Below are positions 15,024 to 27,386 of a stretch of DNA of 64,000 nucleotides, one piece after another (position 1 is the stretch's first letter; each line of letters starts with the position of its first letter). Location: NCBI RefSeq assembly GCF_032854445.1, contig NC_088307.1, positions 16,568,017 to 16,632,016 on the forward strand, given 5' to 3'. A program made the position numbers and the translations under genes. Under the pieces are notes generated by a model. The model did no database searches and had not been told where the DNA came from. It saw only the letters and a program-made list of their open reading frames with translations. Origin of the DNA: Liolophura sinensis. Lineage: Eukaryota > Mollusca > Polyplacophora > Chitonida > Chitonidae.

Positions 15024-16954
15024 GATGTGTATATGTTCAATATCTAGCTGTATACTAGGACAGAGAAAATTACAGTAAATACATCACAAAGACGAAAGCT
15101 GTATAGTGGATCTACAAACAATAATGTACTATGTCAAGCAGTGATTTTTAGCACCCTCTCTTTAGTTGAACTCTACAAAATGTTGCTGACTATCTTTGAT
15201 TGGCATCTGCACATTTACATGAATTTTATTTTGCGATAAAACATGAGACGATGCCGTACTTTTACAACACCTATCCTATGTAATAAACCTAAATGCCTGT
15301 AAAATTACAGCCGAAAGCTGTTTATCTACAGTAAAATGCACTGTAACCTGAACTGCAAGCAAACTGTACTGTAAATAATTGTTACTTCAGTGTGAAATAA
15401 ATAGTTGTCACCTCACGCATTGACAGGTACCTAAATAACACGCTGATATAACAGCACAGCTGAGCCAGCATGTACTGGATTCGAACACCCGATCTTACTG
15501 CCGAAGAGTAAATGGTCTGAGCTATTGCAACCCGATTCCTCCACCAGTGATACCATTCGTGACGCTTGCACTCATTTCACACATTTTTATGTTTCCACGG
15601 GTAGGGATTTCGCACGTTGATAAGGTGCTGTTTTCCAGTCATCTTCCGGATCCCTCTCTTTCTCTCTATCTCTCCGCTACTCATAGGTACGTTATCAGTT
15701 TACAACTTATGTGCAATAAACACCAGGGTCTTCCCTCGTTTGTCAGGGCGTCCCTAATGAGCCCTTTTCTCCTGATATCCGGCATTTAGCGTGACTCTCT
15801 CGCCTGATGGATTAAATGGGAGGCCTAATCACCGACTGAAGATACCATCCGGTTCTCGCAGACCGAGGTCTGGAGCACGCGTTGAAAATCAAGAGCTTAT
15901 CCTCTGCATAGAAACGACGATTCGGAGATTGGCGAAGAAGTTCAACATTTATCAAAGTCAAATCTCGCGGGTCTTATTGATTTCTGTGGAGTGAAGAACG
16001 TGATAGAAATCAGTAGATGTGTTTACCGCGAATCTGGACGACTCTGTGGCCATCATTCCGCTCCTTTCACGCTCGTTGTCCTCTTTGATTAATTAAGGTA
16101 CCGTGTCATCATTCGAGGTGATTCTTTGTTGATTACACTATGAGCTGTGTAACCAACTTCCAGTTCCAGTAACCAACTTTTTTCAAGACTCTCACTTTTT
16201 TGATGACGCTTACTCTGTGGCCATCGTATTCCATCTCACGATACTTAATCGAGGGACCGTTTGTTTGGTATTTAACTTCTTCCGAATGGGATGGGAGTAC
16301 GGAAGCATGTGGTTATATCCAGATCTAGAGATATTTTCTGCTTTGGTATATTTTCCACCAACACAGATCACGATGGTCAGTGTTAGGCAGTCGTTAGAAA
16401 CAAAGCAATATAACGTGAAATGGCGATGATATCTTTGATATACGTGTGCATGATGTGGGACACCATAATTGCTCCATGATTCTAACAGTTGCCGTCACGA
16501 TATGGTTGAAATATTGCTAATGTGAAGTGAACCCCTAATAGTTCACTCGTTTTATACACAGGTGACCAAGCGTCACTAAATGCTGACATTTACAGGATGG
16601 TTCCATTTACGAACCTTACCTTTCAATTAACATTTTCCCTCGTCAAGCCCAAACATATTTCATACTTTACCCGATTGGGTTTTTGTTTTGTTCGGTTCAT
16701 CGCATGGCGTTGAAAAGATTACGCAACTTTTATTCTCAGCGCCGCAGTTGAATTTCTGTACTTTCCACAACCAAAACTCACAAGACTACAATTTCAAATT
16801 AACATCATGGCCCGATAGATTGTTTGGTTGGTTGGTTGTTGGTTGATTGTTGGACTGCGCAATCAGCATTAGCATTGTTCCTACAATGCAACACGATAGC
16901 GCGAGGAATCTACGAATGCCTTTGTATAAGCATTACATGCCTAACAAAAGATTG
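15024..16954. other. No gene recognised; possible tRNA-like scrap
   Basis: Mostly spacer. At 15470-15500 the reverse strand carries a B-box-like cggGTGTTCGAATCCag stretch that could be a fragment of another tRNA-derived repeat. A ggtt-rich simple tract lies at 16825-16855. The repeated acagtaaa/tactgtaaa words around 15075-15385 are unexplained. Confidence 0.35.
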
Positions 16955-17085
16955 CAGTCTATAGTGTGAAACCAGAGCAACCACGACAGTGCGAAGCTGG
17001 CATGTGGTCACAAGTATTACAGGTGAAATCTGATCTCTTATCAACTTGGTTTTATTCCAAGTGGGTCAACTGACTAATACGTCAT
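16955..17085 (-). repeat. Family R head, reversed
   Basis: Contains accagagcaaccacgacag, gtggtcaca, aggtgaaatctg and ggttttattccaa in the same order as 11855-11990 and 36028-36160, and complementary to the heads at 1425 and 24865. It is diverged and lacks the 3' part. Confidence 0.55.
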
Positions 17086-17340
17086 CAAAATTTGTGTATT
17101 ACGTATCAGTCTTTTGCGCATGACTCCCCACCTACCTTGTAGGCTATATACATTAGGCTAATTGATAGCACACCCGCCACACAGCAAGTGCTGTCGCCAT
17201 TCATGCCTACATTAGCTGATTTCTTTATGCCCGGGGGATCACATACATGTATAAGATCCAATTGATTTCGTATACATCACAGCTTATTTTTGTAGCTAAC
17301 GCGAGAAACCGTGGACTATAACCCAAAGAGGGCTTCGTAA

Positions 17341-17435
17341 AATGATTAGCCAGTTAGCGCAGTACGGTGACTCAGGAGCCTCTCACCAATACGGTGGCTA
17401 CGAGTTCAAGGCCGGTTCATGCTCTACGCAACACT
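17341..17435 (+). mobile_element. SINE family A, tRNA-like head only
   Basis: Matches the 5' third of full family A copies: agccagttagcgcagta, then gtgactcaggagcctctcaccaatacggtggctacgag, with a B-box-like segment gagttcaaggcc. The body and tail are missing; it ends at the LINE fragment that follows on the other strand. Confidence 0.75.
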
Positions 17436-17437
17436 AT

Positions 17438-17720
17438 GGTTTATCATATCGAATTCCTTACCGAAGTCAATAAATACTGAGGCAATAAGATTACCACGAC
17501 TGATTTAAAAGACCACGAGTCAATGCTGTTATGGCAGTCTGGCAAGAATGAAAAGAACGAAAGCCGGGGCTGTGATTATATGCGTCTCTAGAACTTTTGA
17601 AAACAGTCGCAATATGGTTGTTGATCGGTAGTTACCAAGACCAATCTTGGTGCCCCTTTTAAACAAGGGTATGGTTTTCCCACTGAATAGAGAAGTTGTC
17701 GGTATTGGTGCACTTATTAA
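17438..17720 (-). pseudogene. LINE reverse transcriptase fragment (degenerate)
   Basis: The reverse strand encodes, with breaks, the N-terminal fingers region of a non-LTR retrotransposon reverse transcriptase. A PLFKRGTK-x-GLGNYRS stretch corresponds to the family's PLFKKGD...NYRPIS block, then a LFSKVLE block. Further on, VFIDFGKEFD corresponds to the catalytic-motif A region (usually F-D-L-x-K-A-F-D). Several frame changes and stops show it is inactive. Left and right ends of the parent element are not visible. Confidence 0.72.
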
Positions 17721-17819
17721 GCATTTTGGTTAGCGATGGAGTCATAATATTCACTGACTATTATCGACAACTTATATATTATACACGACAATTTGTGATA
17801 CTCATATACTTATTACCGA

Positions 17820-18095
17820 CAACTTATATACTAACATGATATTCTATCTGAATACAGATTTCACGCATTCGCCTAGCGCATACCTTGCGTCTTTCCAACA
17901 TCACTGAAAACTGTTGACTGTTTCTCTTTGCATGATTCCGTCCTAATTTCGTACTTTATATACTTTCTTAACTCTTTGGAAGTGTGTTTTGGGAATTGGC
18001 GTTGTGATTATTCCCCTGGAACGTCATTCTTGGTTATGGTAGGTATGCGAATATCTGTTTCGAAGCATAGAATTCTAGCTGGTACGCCATCTAAG
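17820..18095 (+). repeat. Family R, middle/3' copy
   Basis: Shares with 1618-1760 the order tgaatac-gatttcac, gcataccttgcgt, tttccaacatc, gaaaactgt-gac, tctctttgcatga-tccgtcctatt, gtactttatatactttcttaa. It then shares attattc-cctggaacgt and cgaat-tctgtttcgaagcatag with 2055-2150. The segment in between is deleted relative to copy 1. Confidence 0.75.
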
Positions 18096-19458
18096 CCTGT
18101 TAACAAATTCTCCGGAATCAGGATATCGTAAAGATATCCCAGTTTCTAGCGGTGGTCACCGACAACACATTTCAGAACAACTGAAGTAAATTAGCCATTG
18201 AACTAGGTGGTAGGGAATGGCGATAGTTTGAACTGTGACATCATTTCCTGTATGTATATTTCCAAAATGCACACTCAGATAGTTTGTCGACCCTGATCGA
18301 GAACTCTCAAATAATAAGACCATTTCGCATGGGGCTATTCCTTTCACTCCGTCATTGTTTAAAGGCCGCTAAGATCTCCATTTTTGTTCTATCTGGTTTA
18401 CGCATCAAATCAAATACATAAATAAATAATTTAATGGAATATTTTACAAAATCGCGTAAAGCATGTCCTTGTAATATTAATGAGAACTGTTGATTATTTT
18501 TTATTCTGAGTAACTTACTTTTGTTCAAATGAAATGAAATTATACTTTTTTAAAAACAGTTCTGCAAGACAATCACAAGATACAATCGAAGTGATATAGT
18601 TTTCTTTATTGAAAGAAACACGTAACTCAGAAGTGGTTTAAGAGGTCATTTATGGTGAATGATAAAACTCGCTCTACATTTATGTATATCCTGTACTGGA
18701 GTATTTTGAGCACATTATGCCCTGTATATTCAATGCATGAGTCGCCTTGGTATAAGTAAAATGTACTTGAGTACGCTTTTATTCGTCAGTCAAACACACC
18801 ATTTCTCACAAGACAATAACACACAAAAAACTGGTTACACGAGATATATAGGCTACACTGAAAAAGGATACGGTCATCAAGTTTCGTTGATGATATTTTT
18901 GATCGAATATCAAGATATGATCGCATGTTATTAAAAATAAACTTGACTTTATCCTCGGATTATTTGATAAAAGAGGTGTAAAGGATTAATATTACTACTA
19001 GACAGATACATTGCAATCTTTGGAATCTCCTGCTCTCACTGTTAGCGTGTACTTGGTGGTAATAAGCGATCGACATTCGTGTGGCCCATTGTACAATTTT
19101 ACGTTCGTTGAATATGGTGTGCATATAGATTCGTCAGGAAATTTGCCAAAGATCCATGAATCCATCGTCACAATGAGCATGGCAATAAACAACAGTCAAA
19201 TAAATACAATAAATATTTCTGAAAGGTGTCCTGATCCCAGATAAAGTTATAAGCACCAAGCTGTGACACCCTAGCGCCTGGCCAAGTGAAATTAGATGAA
19301 TATGAAGGTCAGGCGCCTTGTATTGATTCCACAGTCGATATATTAAGTGAATCAGTGTCAGAAATTTCGTTAATGTAGCTGTCATAGTACCACTCCGTAC
19401 ATCGATATCAACATAGACACCCAGTGTAATTAGCTAGCTACAGCTAAGCTGCGTGTGT
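18096..19458. other. No gene recognised
   Basis: Spacer with opposed short frames at 18156-18347 and 18737-18934. On the minus strand around 18998-19192 a frame has a short hydrophobic start and three cysteines, but no usual start context, family or neighbour supports it. Confidence 0.4.
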
Positions 19459-19671
19459 GTTACAAATCTCAGCTTAACATATGGTAAGGTGAAACATCAA
19501 TGCCACCAGATTACTCTAGTATAAACTATGTTACAAATCTCAGCTTAACAGATGGTAAGGTGAAACATCAATGCCACCAGATTACTCTAGTATATACTAT
19601 GTTACAAATCTCAGCTTAACAGATGGTCAGGTCAAACATCAATGCCACCAGATTACTGTTGTATATACTAA
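19459..19671. repeat. 71-bp tandem repeat, three copies
   Basis: Units start at 19459, 19530 and 19601 with gttacaaatctcagcttaac and end with ccaccagattactctagtat. Spacing is exactly 71 bp and divergence is only a few substitutions, so the array is young. Confidence 0.95.
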
Positions 19672-20072
19672 TAATTTTCACTCTATGGATTCAGCCTGAC
19701 CCGATTTTATTTTTATTCTATATTCAAAATAGAGTCGTGTAACATTGCGTGCATCACAATATATGTACATGTGGCACACGAGTTCATAGCTTTGGACCGT
19801 GTTGTTACAGGCTAGACGGAATTTTACAACTTCCCCATTATTGCCAAGGACAAATCCAATACTAAGTTAATATTAACAGGTTGGTTCTTCAGTTACATTC
19901 AAATTCATTTACTTAAACTATATATAGTTGGGCACATTTTTTCAGATATGAAGGGCAAATATTGTATTGAGAACTACTGTTAAAGTGACATATTTTATAA
20001 ACCTTAATCCAGAGTACCTTTTAGTAACCCAGTGTCAAAACCAAATTCCAATTAGCCGTGGACGTTTAAAAA
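19672..20072. other. No gene recognised
   Basis: AT-rich spacer between two minisatellites. No frame of note and no recognised repeat. Confidence 0.5.
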
Positions 20073-20275
20073 GCTTGGATAGGGACCTGGGGCCATTTCT
20101 GATTTGAGTCAAAGCATGGACAGGGATCTGGGCCCATTTCTGATTTGAGTTACAACATGGACAGGGACCTGGGGCCATTTCTGATTTGAGTCAAAGCATG
20201 GACAGGGATCTGGGCCCTTTTCTGATTTGAGTTACAACTTGGACAGGGACCTGGGGCCATTTCTGATTTGAGACA
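20073..20275. repeat. 41-bp tandem repeat, five copies, alternating subtypes
   Basis: Unit: tggacagggacctggggccatttctgatttgag plus a short linker. Odd copies carry gacctggggcc, even copies carry gatctgggccc. Linkers alternate between tcaaagca and ttacaaca/ttacaact. The real duplication unit is therefore an 82-bp dimer. Confidence 0.93.
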
Positions 20276-22167
20276 AAATTTTAAACAGGACATACCACTT
20301 TAAAACTTATATTCGCTGTCTGGAAGTTAAAATTTTGACTTCTTCATGAACATTCAGCAATTTTGTTACAATTTCAACACCCTGTTCCTAAATCTTAGCA
20401 CCATGGATTTTAAATTTGGACCCCAGCCATACATAGTTTTGTGAAACCGACACAAGATATATTCTAATGTATTAGCAACATTCGACCGGTTGGATTGTTG
20501 CAAGCTATATATTGTATAGACGTGATGGCTTTCCAGTTTACACCTTTGTGGCTAAGAACGGTGATTTTACCATTTGCGATGGAAATTAACAGACCAAGCA
20601 GGTGCCTCAATAAACTTTGCTAAGAATATACTGTTTACTGTGGAATTTACTTTCCGATAGCTTTGTCCTCGTGTTCGGTTTGGCTCAAAACCGAGCTAGT
20701 GTCTGTGCGATAGCATGCAGGCGACTGTAACCAGAGCCATAGCGGCTTATTGATTCACGATACATTCCAGGCAACTGAAAGAGAAAATTCCACAAAGTGG
20801 CATTTAGGAGCTCATCAGTCGAACCTGGCCTACACCGGTCTTTCGATTTGCTTTTCACAGCCAATTTAGAAGCATCTGCTCTATTCAAGGACACTCGACT
20901 AGAAAAGCCTGGTGAGAGAGATATGGGACAGGCGGTCCTGTAAGCGCGGGTGAGCCGGTCGGTGCTGAAATCCGAGACCGTGGGATTGTCACTAATGACC
21001 CGGCCAATGAGGCCAAATTATTACCTTATATATCCGGCCACTGGGGCATAGCCTTATAATACCTCATTGGCAAACTTGCATTCTAGAAAATCAGAGTTCA
21101 TGATAAAGGGCACATTTTAAGGCAAGCTTATGGAATATATTTAGTGGACTTAAAGGAAATAAAAAGAAACTCTAATATGCCCCTCCACCCGAAACCACCA
21201 CCACCCTACCGCTAAGTCTTATTGAAGTTCTAATTTAAAGTTATTTTACGTAACAAGAAGAAAGCTGAGAAAATTTATTCTACTTATATGTATGTGTTAG
21301 CAGACATCTTACACTGCATGCACATAAATATGCAAAAAATACAAAGCAAACATTTCAAGTATTTTTATTACCTATTCGATGAATTTATTCTGGCGTTAAT
21401 TGTGTTACCTTTTGAAGCACTCCTCTCCACAGCCTACAAGCCAATGACAAATGTGATCACTGGTTCGAATCCAGGTTTCGGCAGTTCCGATGCGGTATTA
21501 AAGCGTCAGAAGGCCTTTCAGTTACCTACCGGATAACGATGGTTTTTCTGATGGCACTCCGTTTTCATCCACCCATAGATTTCAACCTCAACCTATATTA
21601 AAAAAAATAAATGGAGCGTGAAATTAATAGATACATTCTGAAGCATGGATTTGATGCAGATTGTGCATTGTACGATGATGGCAATGGCTGTTACAAAACC
21701 ATTCCTTACGTATAAATTAATATTCTCTAATTAAGAAAACCTTCCTCCACTGCTCAGCAGTGTGAGCTGTATGTATGAGCTGTAAATATGAAACGCGTTA
21801 AAATTTTTGAACTTGAAAAAATGAACAGTTATGTGTTGCATTATTCTTAGTACCTCTTAATAAGGCCTCAGATTCGGGAGATCTGCTTTATCTCATACCA
21901 ATATACTGGTGAACGGGAATTTTATAAATGTGTTGGCATTTAGACCCATCTTTATGATGTGATCGAAGAAATGTTCAAAGCGACGCATAACCCCAAATAA
22001 TAAATCGATTTATTTACATCGTGGCAAAAATAAGCACGTCACATTTTACGTGATAAATCAGCCTTCGTTCAACTGTTAATTTAATGTTCTCTCATTTTAA
22101 AGTAAGTTACAGAATGAGAAAGTCCGCAGATGAGTAATCATACAGTATATATTCAACAGAAACTGTG
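20276..22167. other. No gene recognised
   Basis: Spacer. At 21456-21472 a ctggttcgaatccagg palindrome resembles a tRNA T-arm, but no tRNA body is visible around it. A minus frame at 20685-20894 has no recognised domain. Confidence 0.4.
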
Positions 22168-22232
22168 GCTTCCGTGGCAGAGTTGGTTAGCGCGCCAGCA
22201 CGCTCTCGTTAATACAGTCGCTATGAGTTAAA
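22168..22232 (+). mobile_element. SINE family A, tRNA-like head only
   Basis: Reads ggcttccgtggcagagttggttagcgcgccagc, then cagtcgctatgagttaaagg, equal to the first part of family A. The body is missing. Confidence 0.75.
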
Positions 22233-23351
22233 GGATTAGTGTTTAGATTGCTTATTTATTCATAATTAACTACCCCTGTGTATATTGTTCAATTGTGCGT
22301 AAACGTTTTGGAAAAAAGTACATTCATCTGAGTAATATGGTATTAAAGTGAGGCTGGGTCTCCGTCGCATGACATCATACAAGTCCAGCCTTTACGAGCT
22401 TCGCCATTTAGTTCGTTGTTAAAAATCCACACAAGTGACAGCACACATATCCAATTTCTCCACGAAATGCTTTGCAGTTCTGTACACGGTTGTAAATATA
22501 GGTCGTCGAAAAACTCTGGAGTTAGTTTTTTCAAGTTTCCAGACAATTTGGGCCTTGGGAAAGCGTGGGTTCACGGCACAGGACGGAAGGGTTTTATACC
22601 CACCAGAGCCAAACCTTTGCAGGGCTGGCAGGAGTTGGGAAAGAAATCCTGGCGGGCATCTAAATTTTAACAGCAGGGAGGAAAAACTAGGCTTTAAATA
22701 TATGTATATAAACTATGGTGATAGGACTTTCTGTGTGTAAAACAAAGTCGGAGTTTATTCGCCATTAGTTTGTGAAAGTAAAAGAAAAGTAGATGCAATC
22801 ACATGATGGCTTCCAATGATTGACTCTTTAATACATGCTGTCCCATTGGTTGTGTCTCTCCTGTGGACCAATGAGTGAACTTCTAACAAATTTTGAACGC
22901 AATGCCCGTTTGACAGCTACGGCAATGCTAGCGGTTCCGGATCGGCTACAGAGGACGATTAGAACCGAAAACAATCCAAAACTAATCGTGTTGCTTGACT
23001 GCAATAATCAAGAATTCATGACTGGGATTGAAATACTGGTTGTTGATTAAAATTACTCAAAGATGCGAAAACAAGTGACATGTCTTAGAATACTGCCCAG
23101 GGTAGGTGCGAAAGCAATCTTACATGATGATAATCCATTCCCAGTTTTTAAAATCTCAAATCGAATTTCAAATAACAAGGATTAGCGACACCACAGGAAA
23201 CAACAGAAAATTCAAATCATTCTTCATAATACCAGTTGGACGCGCTTGAGTAATTCCAACCTTAATATAACTAGAAAAATTAAACAGTTGTATGAATTTT
23301 TTTCAATATTTCCTGGATTAAATGCACGAAAATTAATTCCTGTGAACCCAT
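22233..23351. other. No gene recognised
   Basis: Spacer with overlapping short frames on both strands (22343-22740, 22835-23050). No domain, splice context or repeat identity is supported. Confidence 0.4.
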
Positions 23352-23481
23352 TTTTGATTGATTTATTTATTTGATTGGTGTTTTACGCCGTACTCAAGAA
23401 TATTTCACTTATGCGACGGCATTATGGTGGGAGGAAACCCACGACCATCCGCAGGCTGCTGTAGACCTTCCCACGTACCCA
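23352..23481 (-). mobile_element. SINE family A, 3' part
   Basis: Reverse copy. The tail complement (tttatttatttgattggtg) is followed by ttttacgccgtactcaagaatatttcacttatgcgacgg, then a deletion, then ggaaacccacgaccatccgcagg. A piece of the body and the whole head are lost. Confidence 0.9.
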
Positions 23482-24039
23482 ATTTTTGAAGTAAGTCCAC
23501 TCGGGGAATACCATGATATTTATTGTGAAGCGGACAGAAGGAAAGAATAGTAAATATTAAATCTGATATGCACAGGAAATGTAGACCTAAAGTGTAACAC
23601 AATATAAAGCTATTGCTCACCAGTATGTACTGCCAGTGTGGTTGGAAATGCCTGGACAAAGGTCATATTCAACGTCTAAAAACTCGGTATCTGAAGGCTG
23701 ACCAGAGATGGCGAAGTCATAAATCGGAACTTCGACGTCGTACACTATGGGTTCAAGTTGATACGGCAGTATATTTTTTCTGTATAGCTAGAATCCATCT
23801 CGAAAATGACATCGTTTTCATACGAATTCCCAGGTTATATAGGCCAGCTAGACTTGGGTTGGCCATCTATGACTCAACCTGCTGAACTTCAGTGGGAGGG
23901 CGGCTGGAAATCGGGTAGGGTAGTAAATCTATTTTTTCGGTTGATTTAAAGTCATAATTACGTTTCTCAGAGGCCCTCCTGGTAATATACTATTTCACAG
24001 GTTATAATCTTTATAGCTTGGGCAAGTAGCTAAATCTGT
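23482..24039. other. No gene recognised
   Basis: Short spacer between two SINE fragments. Overlapping opposed frames at 23405-23885 show no recognised domain. Confidence 0.45.
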
Positions 24040-24210
24040 AAGTCCAACTCATGCTGGCTTCCTCTTCAGCAACCTGCGGATGTTCGCGAGTTTCCCCCGG
24101 GCTTTGCCCTGTTTCCTCCTACTATAATGCTGACCGCCATCGTAAAAGTAAAATATTTTTGAGTACGGTGTAAAATATCAACCAAATAAATAAATAAACA
24201 AGTAAATACA
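24040..24210 (+). mobile_element. SINE family A, 5'-truncated copy
   Basis: Starts in the body (ctcatgctggcttcctc), passes cagcaacctgcggatg and tttcccccgggct, and ends in gagtacggtgtaaaata-tcaacc plus an AAATA tail. Confidence 0.9.
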
Positions 24211-24644
24211 ATGGAAACTCATTCAGTTATGACACCAGGGCACATATCGACGTCCATTTGAGTAGTTGATGTCCCCATCATGTATCATATATGCGTTTTT
24301 TGTTGTTTTGTTTTTTTCTTGGGTAGAGTATATAAACATAAATATTAGGTACGGTAAATAAGTCCGCCCAATGAAGATTCAGGCGTCGATTGGCGGGGCC
24401 GTGTATCTATAAGTAACCAATGATACGGTAATATCATACTCAGTTTGCACGCAGGCATAAGCACGTCAATTCTATCACTGTTAGCAGACAGCAGTATCAC
24501 GGGAAATCATACATACTCAGCTGCTTAAGCAAACTAACCTCGATTAGACCTACCCACAGTGTTCCCACGGGAATTCCTGCCGGCACTCACATTATATAGT
24601 CTGACGCATATGTGTTTATATGGATATATAACGGGCAGACAAAT

Positions 24645-24885
24645 GGCTGATCCACGTTTATACCGACATTAAAATGCTTCAAGCCTACTGTAGAATGGCT
24701 ATTAACATCATTAAAGTCGTGTCGAGCAATGATAGGGGTGCTGATCAACCTATTTTATTAAACCTGTATCGATCTATAGTGACGTCTAAATCCTACTATA
24801 GCTCAATCATTTATGGCTCCGTTTGGCTATCGGAAACATAAAAGGCTGGATACAGTCGATCTTCAAGGTTTGAGACTTCACTGAG
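24645..24885 (+). pseudogene. LINE reverse transcriptase thumb fragment (degenerate)
   Basis: One frame stays open for about 60 codons. It carries the post-catalytic region of jockey-type non-LTR reverse transcriptases: A-x-x-I-I-K-V-V-S-S-N-D-R-G-A-D, then LLNLYRSIVTSK, Y-x-S-I-I-Y-G-S, and after a one-base shift RLDTVDLQGLRL. The family's usual block is 'L-L-x-L-Y-x-S-L-V-R-S-x-L-D-Y-G ... L-D-x-V-x-x-x-G-L-R'. It is cut off where family R begins. Confidence 0.75.
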
Positions 24886-25330
24886 GTAAATTGACAAGAG
24901 GCCGTATTTCACCGATTAGCGTGTAACTATTTATCAAGTGTCACGCTGTCGTCGCTGCTCTTGTTCTGCACTCTGTGATGTAATCTATTATATTGGTTAT
25001 TTCATAGCCCCGCCAGTAGAAAGGCCGAAAAGCCTTCTTTACACAACAAAATTACAAAAGTCAGCGTTCAATATCCTCTACGACTTAAAGAGCATTCAAA
25101 AACCGTGCTGACGACAGTGACTTTCAATTTACGCTACTAGAACATTGCTCGTGTGTTCCCGGCACCACTGAAGGCTTTTGTCTTTACAAGATATGCTACA
25201 CACAGTTTGCGTGTTGGTGAATGTTGATGTGGAAATTGATCTTGCTATTGATGACCTGCATAGGACGTCCATTACATGATGTTATTGGTGCACGGATGTC
25301 TGTCATGACTCCAATACAGAAAAAAGAGTA
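24865..25330 (+). repeat. Family R copy, diverged
   Basis: The head matches 1425-1530 (gaggtaaattgacaagaggccgtatttcac, acgctgtcgtcgctgctct). The tail at about 25225-25315 matches 2050-2130 (ttgctattgatgacctg, tattggtgcacggatgtctgt). The first bases overlap the LINE fragment end within alignment uncertainty. Confidence 0.6.
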
Positions 25331-25369
25331 GTGTTGGCCAACAGTATTTCATAGTGTAAACATACCTCT

Positions 25370-26215
25370 ACAGCGAAAAGTAGTGGCCCCACACCATTTT
25401 GGCCCTACACCAAAAAGTAACACAGATCTCTACGCCAAAAAGCAGTGGCACCACATCATTCCGGCCATACACTAAAGCGTAGCATAGATTTCCACACCGA
25501 CAAGTAGTGGCACGACACCATTCCGGCCATACACCAAAAAGTAACAGATCTCTACAGCGAAAAGTACTGGCACCACACCATTCTGGCCCTACACCAAAAA
25601 GTAACACAGATCTCTACGCCAAAAAGCAGTGGCACCACATCATTCCGGCCCTACACTAAAGCGTAGCATAGATTTCCACACCGACAAGTAGTGGCACCAC
25701 ACCATTCCGGCCATACACCAAAAAGTAACATAAATCTCTACAGCGAAAAGTAGTGGCACCACACCATTCCGGCCCTACACCAAAAAGTCACATAGATCTC
25801 TACAGCGAAAAGTAGTGGCACCACACAATTCCGGCTCTTTTTTTTCACAGAAAAGTAACATAGATATCTACACCAAAAATTAACATACATCTCTACACCG
25901 AAAAGTAGTGGCCTCACACCATTCCGGCCCTACACCAAAAAGTAGCATAGATCTCTACACCGAAAAAAACAGTGGCACCACATCATTCCGGCCCTACACT
26001 AAAACGTAGCATAGATATCTGCACCGAAAAGCAGTGGCACCACACCATTCCGACCATACAAGAAAAAGTAACACAGATCTCTACACCGAAAAGTAGTGGC
26101 ACCACACCTTTCCGGCCCTACACCAAAAAGTAACACAGATCTCTAGACCGAAAAGTAGTCGTACCACACCATTCCGGCCCTACACCGAAAAGTAACACAG
26201 ATCTCTACACTGAAA
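25370..26215. repeat. 62-bp minisatellite, about 13-14 copies
   Basis: The unit is gaaaagtagtggcaccacac, cattccggccctacaccaaa, aagtaacacagatctctacacc. A three-unit block is repeated nearly intact: the gcgtagcatagatttccacaccgacaag variant occurs at both about 25480 and 25664, and gccaaaaagcagtgg precedes it both times, giving a 184-bp higher-order period. Minus-strand frames across it are by-products of the unit length. Confidence 0.95.
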
Positions 26216-27078
26216 GTAATATACGTATACATAGAATAACAGACCAAAAGTATTGTAGATTAATGCAAAAATTATTATATATAGAACTAAACTGATATTA
26301 CAGGAAAATGATTCATTCGATAAGCCACAATGAAAGTTAAGATGGGGTAGACGGAAGCTTGACAGTACAAATAGGGAGGAGCAGGAAATATAGAAGCTTA
26401 TATATATGCAGTATATATGTATGCAGTACATATATGTAGTAAGAAATTGAACTGTTTTGTGTATGTTGAACATTGCATGTTCACCTTACTGTCCTTATGG
26501 GGGAGACAGTAAGGCTGATGTTTATTCTGCAATATTTCTCTCAGGTATTCACCTCTGCGGGTATCTACACGTAGATAAATTTAATAAGCTACCAAGATCT
26601 TTAATTTGGTGCTCGTGGTCATAACCATGTTGTAAATGCTAATATGAATTTAGAGGAATTCGCAACGTTGTCTTTTCCCACGTTCCCTATATCTGACTTT
26701 CTTTGCAACTTCAATGTATTTATTTATTTACAGAGGAAACCTATATGAATGGCAAGTTTCTGACAACGTCATTTAATAATTGATCTTAACGTAAAGTAAA
26801 AAGCAATGTTAACTGTCCAGATGATACATTTTTTAAACTTACTGGTCGTAGATTTCAAATTGGTTTTGTCCTACCTTGGCGCCCTCCAAAATATCTGTCT
26901 TTTCCTCTCTATGTTTTCCGATCCAAATATGTTCTCTTTGAGATATGCGTTATATATTTCCCACAGCAAATGGCGAAAAAGGCTAAGGGTGGCTCCTTAG
27001 ATGCTTTAGATGGTGAGATCCTTTTCGACATGCGGAATCAGACGATTTTTAACTAGAATGTCTGTACAAAACCGGTCA
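26216..27078. other. No gene recognised
   Basis: AT-rich spacer, with a tatatatgcagtatatatgtatgcag simple tract near 26400-26430. The 97-residue minus frame at 26180-26473 is hydrophobic low-complexity over AT-rich DNA and is not accepted. Confidence 0.45.
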
Positions 27079-27236
27079 AACAAATGATAGAATGGAATCA
27101 AATATGATTCGATGTCTATTGGTCTCGATGTCATTTACCACCACGCTTCAAATGATAGAATGGGATCAAATATGTTTGGATGCCACGCAGGTCTATTGGC
27201 CTCTGTGCCATTTACCAAGTGGCTTCAAATGACAGA

Positions 27237-27374
27237 GTCTGTCAGCAACCTGCGGATGGTCGTGGGTTTCCCCCGGGCTCTGCCCGGTTTCCACCCACCA
27301 TAATGCTGGCCGCCGTCGTATAAGTGAAATATTCTTGAGTACGGCGTAAAACACCAATCAAAAAAAAAAAAAAA
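27237..27374 (+). mobile_element. SINE family A, 5'-truncated, with target-site duplication
   Basis: Contains body and 3' end only (gtctgtcagcaacctgcgg to caccaatc plus an A run at 27360-27374). Direct repeats tcaaatgacaga at 27225-27236 and 27375-27386 flank it exactly, showing 5'-truncated target-primed insertion into the tandem repeat. Confidence 0.93.
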
Positions 27375-27386
27375 TCAAATGACAGA

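Noticed and set aside
15440-15540. B-box-like segment on the minus strand
   Set aside because: Too short to assign to a tRNA or a SINE family.
18998-19192. Possible small secreted cysteine-containing peptide on the minus strand
   Set aside because: The listed start is not ATG, the hydrophobic region is short, and opposed frames overlap it.
19459-20275. Regularly spaced repeats that could suggest a CRISPR array
   Set aside because: Whole units are repeated without unique spacers, there is no cas gene, and the genome is eukaryotic.
21440-21480. tRNA T-arm-like ctggttcgaatccagg
   Set aside because: No anticodon, D-arm or acceptor pairing in the neighbourhood; likely chance or a worn SINE head.
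25368-25607. Cysteine-rich minus-strand frame
   Set aside because: It lies wholly within the 62-bp minisatellite and reflects unit length, not coding.
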